This document shows positions 3,898 through 7,847 of a stretch of DNA of 7,847 nucleotides, piece after piece. Both the position numbers and the translations under genes were made by a program. This DNA is from Thermodesulfobacteriota bacterium (lineage in GTDB: Bacteria; Desulfobacterota; Syntrophobacteria; BM002), in NCBI GenBank assembly GCA_947259475.1, contig CAMYLW010000094.1, positions 1-7,847 on the forward strand. Reading direction: 5' to 3'. Every line of letters starts with the position of its first letter. The first letter of the stretch is position 1. Under the pieces are notes generated by a model, which worked only from the letters and a program-made list of their open reading frames with translations, did no database searches and was not told the DNA's origin.

Positions 3898-6800
3898 CTA
3901 CATATTGCGCCGGTATTGCCCCCCAACGTCGAAGAGTGCTTGGGTAATCTGTCCCAGGCTGCAGTATCTTACCGTGTTCATCAGTTCAGCGAAGATGTTT
4001 TCCCCAGCCAGGGCAACTTGTTGCAATCTTTCCAGAGCAGCCGGAGCATACTTTTCATGCCGTCGCTGAAATTCCTGCAACCGTTTGAGTTGCGACTGTT
4101 TCTCCTCTTCGGTGGCTCGGGCCAATTCCACTGCACAACTCAGCGATTCTGGTTTATCACCCGGCTGACGGAAAGTGTTGACCCCGATGATGGGTAACTC
4201 TCCACTATGTTTCAAGCCCTCATAATACATCGACTCTTCTTGAATCTTACTGCGCTGATAGCCGGTCTCCATGGCACCCAAAACCCCACCTCGTTCAGTG
4301 ATCCGGTCAAATTCCATAAGCACCGCTTCTTCCACCAACCGAGTCAGCTCTTCGACAATGAAACTTCCTTGATTGACGTTTTCATTCTTTGCCAAACCCC
4401 ACTCTCGGTTGACGATGAGCTGAATGGCTAACGCCCTTCTCACCGACTCCGGCGTGGGGGTAGTGATGGCCTCATCATAGGCGTTGGTGTGCAGGCTATT
4501 GCAGTTATCGTAGATGGCAACCAGAGCTTGCAGGGTGGTACGAATATCGTTGAACTGAATTTCCTGGCTGTGCAGGGAACGGCCTGAGGTCTGGATGTGG
4601 TACTTAAGCATCTGCGAACGAAGCGAGCCCCCGTACATATCACGCATGGCCAGAGCCCAGATGCGTCGGGCAACCCGGCCGATCACGGAGTACTCTGGCT
4701 CCATGCCATTGGAAAAGAAGAACGACAGATTGGGAGCGAAGCTATCCAGCTCCATCCCACGCGACAGGTAATATTCCACATAGGTAAAGCCGTTCGCCAG
4801 GGTGAATGCCAGCTGACTGATGGGATTTGCCCCAGCTTCAGCAATGTGATAGCCAGAGATGGAAACCGAGTAAAAATTGGCCACCTTGTTTCGGATAAAG
4901 AACTCCTGGATATCGCCCATCATTTTCAGGGCGAAGTCGATGGAAAAGATACAGGTATTTTGTCCCTGGTCTTCCTTGAGAATGTCCGCTTGCACAGTGC
5001 CGCGTACCGTACTGAATACATGAGCTCTGATCTGCTGGTATTCCTCCTCAGTGGGCTCGCGTCCCTGTTCCGCCTTGAATGTATCCGCCTGCTGGTCAAT
5101 TGCACCATTCAAAAACATCGCCAGGATGATCGGGGCCGGACCGTTGATGGTCATGGATACCGAGGTATTTGGGGCGCAGAGGTCGAAGCCGTCATACAAA
5201 ACTTTCATATCGTCCAAGCTACAAACACTAACACCTGAGGTACCCACTTTGCCGTAAATGTCCGGCCTCTCGTCGGGATCATAGCCATACAGAGTTACCG
5301 AATCAAAGGCAGTGGAAAGCCGCTTGGCTTCATGGTGCTCGGAAAGTAGTTTGAAGCGGCGATTGGTCCTTGCTGGGTCACCCTCGCCCGCAAACATCCG
5401 TGTGGGTTCCTCGTCGGTACGCTTGAAGGGATATACTCCTGCCGTGAAAGGAAAACGGCCGGGTACATTCTCCTCCCTCAGCCAGCGGTATATTTCACCC
5501 GGATCTTTGAAGCGGGGCAACACTACCCGTGGGATTTTCTGCCTGGAGAGGGATTCGATATGAAGCGGAACTTTGAACTCCCGCTCTCTTACCTTGTAGA
5601 CGAATTCATCACCACTGTAGGCCTCTCTCATCTCAGGCCATTCCTTCAGCAGTTGGCGTGTCTCGTCGTCCAGCTCCTGCTCAGCCTTGCCTGCCTCCTC
5701 TTTCAACCGTGCCAGGATGTCGGCAGGGTCCTGGGGCTGTCCGGCTTCTTCTAGTGTTGCAGCCGCCTGTTGAAGATGCCAGTGACGCCGTACCATCTCG
5801 GCCTGCTCACCAGTGCGACGATGATAAGCGCGAACCGTCTCTGCAATTTCCGCCAAGTACCGAGTGCGCTCGGGTGGAACGATGATGGTCTTGGAAGTGG
5901 AGGTGTGGTTCTCTGGCCGTGGAAGGTTTGAATCAAAACGCAGCCCTGTTTTTTCCTCAACCCCATCCAAGATAGCTTGATACAGTGCCGTTACTCCATC
6001 ATCGTTGAACTTGGAGGCTATGGCCCCGAATACCGGCATATCTTCCGGCGACCGGTCCCATTCACCACGGTTACGCTGAACCTGCTTTCTCACCTCCCGA
6101 ACAGCGTCGTCGCCGCCCCTCTTTTCAAACTTATTCACCACGATCAGGTCGGCAAAATCAAGCATTTCAATCTTTTCCAACTGGGACGGGGCACCGAACT
6201 CGGGTGTCATCACGTAGGTGGACAGGTCCACCAACTCGATAATTTCGGCGTCTCCCTGGCCAATTCCTGCGGTCTCTACGATTACCAGGTCGAAACCTGC
6301 AGCCTTCAGCACTTCAATGGCATCCCCTATGGCCTCTGACAGCTCGGTGCGTGATTTGCGGGTGGCGAGGGAGCGCATGTAAACCCTCTCGGTACCTATG
6401 GCATTCATCCTGATACGATCACCCAACAGGGCGCCGCCGGTCCTGCGGCGAGATGGGTCAGTGCTAAGAATACCAATGTTGATCTCCTTGAAATCGTGCA
6501 AAAACCGAAGGATCAGCTCATCAGTCAGAGAAGATTTTCCCGCCCCGCCTGTGCCGGTTATTCCCAGCACCGGTATTATACGCTCTTCGAGTCTCTGGCT
6601 GATGTTGGCCCGCAGCCTGGCCAGGTGACCATTTTCCTGCTTTGCCACCAGCGGCTTGTTTATTGGCCGTAGCTGATCAAGTTCAAAATCGCTACCACTT
6701 TCCACGGTGGGGAAATCAATCCTTTCGACAAGATCGTTGATAATGCCTTGTAAACCAAGGTGGACACCATCTTCTGGAGAGTAAATCTTCTCAACTCCAT

Positions 6801-7149
6801 AGGCTTCCAGTTCCTGGGCCTCATCTGGCAGAATCACTCCCCCACCGCCGCCAAAAACCTTGATATGAGGAGCACCCTTCTCTTTCAGCAGATCCACCAT
6901 ATATTTGAAAAACTCGATGTGCCCTCCCTGGTATGAAGAAACGGCAATTCCTTGGGCGTCCTCCTCTATGGCGGCATCAACGATCTCGTGAACCGAACGA
7001 TTATGCCCCAGATGAATTACCTCCGCTCCTGTGGCCTGGAGAATGCGCCGCATGATGTTGATTGCAGCATCGTGGCCATCAAAAAGAGAAGTGGCCGTTA
7101 CCACCCTAACTGCACACCTGGGCTTGTAGACCTCAGCTCTGACCGTCAT
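3898..7149 (-). CDS. icmF: Fused isobutyryl-CoA mutase IcmF (1083 aa)
   Basis: This coenzyme B12 enzyme interconverts isobutyryl-CoA and n-butyryl-CoA. In order it has a B12-binding domain (about 1-145; D24-G-H26 with H26 as cobalt ligand, glycine run 100-104), a MeaB-like G domain (about 185-400; P-loop GTGGAGKS at 199-206, ETAGIGQGD from 292, NKFE at 339-342), a helical linker (405-510) and the mutase barrel (about 515-1083; YH at 767-768). F575 and Q730 stand where methylmalonyl-CoA mutase has Tyr and Arg, the known Icm signature, so a methylmalonyl substrate is unlikely. NKFE replaces the usual NKxD. I chose the ATG at 7149, with GGAG (7156-7159) 6 bases upstream; a TTG at 7161 would put that ribosome site inside the gene. 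It follows tetR by 17 bases, suggesting co-transcription. Full length, no breaks. Confidence 0.95.
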   Translation of the reverse strand: MTVRAEVYKPRCAVRVVTATSLFDGHDAAINIMRRILQATGAEVIHLGHNRSVHEIVDAAIEEDAQGIAVSSYQGGHIEFFKYMVDLLKEKGAPHIKVFGGGGGVILPDEAQELEAYGVEKIYSPEDGVHLGLQGIINDLVERIDFPTVESGSDFELDQLRPINKPLVAKQENGHLARLRANISQRLEERIIPVLGITGTGGAGKSSLTDELILRFLHDFKEINIGILSTDPSRRRTGGALLGDRIRMNAIGTERVYMRSLATRKSRTELSEAIGDAIEVLKAAGFDLVIVETAGIGQGDAEIIELVDLSTYVMTPEFGAPSQLEKIEMLDFADLIVVNKFEKRGGDDAVREVRKQVQRNRGEWDRSPEDMPVFGAIASKFNDDGVTALYQAILDGVEEKTGLRFDSNLPRPENHTSTSKTIIVPPERTRYLAEIAETVRAYHRRTGEQAEMVRRHWHLQQAAATLEEAGQPQDPADILARLKEEAGKAEQELDDETRQLLKEWPEMREAYSGDEFVYKVREREFKVPLHIESLSRQKIPRVVLPRFKDPGEIYRWLREENVPGRFPFTAGVYPFKRTDEEPTRMFAGEGDPARTNRRFKLLSEHHEAKRLSTAFDSVTLYGYDPDERPDIYGKVGTSGVSVCSLDDMKVLYDGFDLCAPNTSVSMTINGPAPIILAMFLNGAIDQQADTFKAEQGREPTEEEYQQIRAHVFSTVRGTVQADILKEDQGQNTCIFSIDFALKMMGDIQEFFIRNKVANFYSVSISGYHIAEAGANPISQLAFTLANGFTYVEYYLSRGMELDSFAPNLSFFFSNGMEPEYSVIGRVARRIWALAMRDMYGGSLRSQMLKYHIQTSGRSLHSQEIQFNDIRTTLQALVAIYDNCNSLHTNAYDEAITTPTPESVRRALAIQLIVNREWGLAKNENVNQGSFIVEELTRLVEEAVLMEFDRITERGGVLGAMETGYQRSKIQEESMYYEGLKHSGELPIIGVNTFRQPGDKPESLSCAVELARATEEEKQSQLKRLQEFQRRHEKYAPAALERLQQVALAGENIFAELMNTVRYCSLGQITQALFDVGGQYRRNM

Positions 7150-7166
7150 CACACTCTCCAATCCTA

Positions 7167-7808
7167 TTAAGACCCAAACAGTTCACCGCAAATCAAGGCT
7201 GTTTGGATGGTTATATACTCATCAATGCTGTAGCGATGCCTGAGAAACCAGCGCCTAAAAGTCCACATATGCCCCAAAACCGTGATATTGTGAGCCACCA
7301 ACTCCAGAGCCCGTTCCTCAAGAGCAGGCAACTCGCCGGCCTTCACCAACCTCTCCAACACTCCCTTGAACAACCCTGCAAATCTAACTTCGTTTTCCAA
7401 AACCTTCTTGCGCCAACGGCGCGGCAGCGACTGAGTTTCCTGGTAGACCAGCAATATGTGATCGCTCATGCGGTCGCATACCAGGAAGTATTCCCGGATT
7501 ACTTCCGCCAGAGTCTCGCGGCCGCCGGCGCTTCTTGCCAGGGCCTCGCTGATCTGCCGCTCCGCCTCAGCATGAATTACATCGCAGACCAGATACAAAA
7601 CATCCTCTTTGGTCGAGACGTATTCGTAAACTGATCCGATGGACAGCCCAGCTTTCTGGGCTATCTCGCGAGTGGTGGTTTTGTGAAAACCCTTTCTGAT
7701 GAACAACTCAACTGCGGCGTCCACTATCTGCCGCCGTCTCTTCTTCACCAGTTCCGGGTCCTTGACCTGGGTGGGAACATCCTTTAACAGGGAGAGATCT
7801 TTTTCCAT
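7167..7808 (-). CDS. TetR/AcrR-family transcriptional regulator (213 aa)
   Basis: The N-terminal DNA-binding domain covers about residues 24-70: a helix [14 protein letters not shown] (28-41), then the helix-turn-helix [21 protein letters not shown] (44-64) and the usual STKEDVL that follows. The C-terminal all-helical part (75-213) is the ligand-binding and dimer domain. It contains an aromatic and basic-rich stretch around W132-F143 and W182-W187 and is not specific enough to name a ligand. Because icmF follows after 17 bases, it probably controls this operon, and acyl-CoA-sensing TetR proteins are common beside such genes; that is inference. The ATG at 7808 is preceded by an in-frame stop at 7842-7844 and has no strong ribosome site. 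The promoter and any self-operator lie mostly beyond the right edge; an imperfect palindrome GGAACCGGTACC (7809-7820) touches the start. Confidence 0.92.
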   Translation of the reverse strand: MEKDLSLLKDVPTQVKDPELVKKRRRQIVDAAVELFIRKGFHKTTTREIAQKAGLSIGSVYEYVSTKEDVLYLVCDVIHAEAERQISEALARSAGGRETLAEVIREYFLVCDRMSDHILLVYQETQSLPRRWRKKVLENEVRFAGLFKGVLERLVKAGELPALEERALELVAHNITVLGHMWTFRRWFLRHRYSIDEYITIQTALICGELFGS

Positions 7809-7847
7809 GGTACCGGTTCCGATCGTCTTAGTGCGTCCTGGTCACCG

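Noticed and set aside
4597..5238. 213-residue open frame on the plus strand
   Set aside because: It lies wholly inside icmF on the opposite strand, has no ribosome site or recognisable domain, and icmF coding is continuous across it.
3898..7149. Methylmalonyl-CoA mutase with fused chaperone
   Set aside because: The domain order with the G domain between the B12 and mutase parts, and Phe/Gln at the substrate positions, are those of IcmF.
7150..7161. TTG start of icmF at 7161
   Set aside because: The GGAG ribosome site would fall inside the gene, and the ATG at 7149 has it 6 bases upstream.

Overview
The window holds five protein genes, all on the minus strand, so gene order by transcription runs from right to left: a TetR-family regulator (7167-7808), a fused isobutyryl-CoA mutase IcmF (3898-7149), a short-chain-type acyl-CoA dehydrogenase (2465-3616), a thioredoxin reductase TrxB (1289-2272), and a cysteine-rich zinc-ribbon protein carrying a degenerate HD domain (274-1002). 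Base composition is near even. The gene content, the zinc-ribbon/HD protein type and the style of the intergenic repeats suggest an anaerobic or facultative bacterium, perhaps of the Desulfobacterota (deltaproteobacterial) kind. This is an impression from protein families only; no rRNA or other taxonomic marker is present.

Right part (about 2.4-7.8 kb): tetR and icmF are separated by 17 bases and probably form one operon. IcmF interconverts isobutyryl-CoA and n-butyryl-CoA using coenzyme B12 and carries its own G-protein chaperone domain. The acyl-CoA dehydrogenase downstream could oxidise the product of that reaction to an enoyl-CoA, and the TetR protein is the obvious candidate regulator, possibly sensing an acyl-CoA. 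A 281-base gap between icmF and the dehydrogenase holds a double-hairpin dispersed-type palindromic element and a period-7 repeat array.

Left part (1-2.4 kb): trxB has a plausible sigma-70 promoter with an inverted repeat over the predicted transcription start. The zinc-ribbon/HD-like gene has a perfect FNR-type palindrome placed exactly at -41.5 relative to the start predicted from a -10 hexamer. A strong Rho-independent terminator follows it. Beyond the terminator lies an unexplained structured region with an 11-bp perfect inverted repeat.

Two things stand out. First, the HD-like domain has apparently lost every metal ligand of its family while keeping the fold's spacing, which suggests a pseudoenzyme. 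Second, each gene that ends at an intergenic gap is followed within 2-17 bases by short tandem repeats of 7 or 9 bases. Their units differ from gap to gap (AATCCGC, CTTGCGC, CTCTATG, CTCTTCGTG), and in two gaps the period-7 register continues for about 80-100 bases with changing unit sequence.
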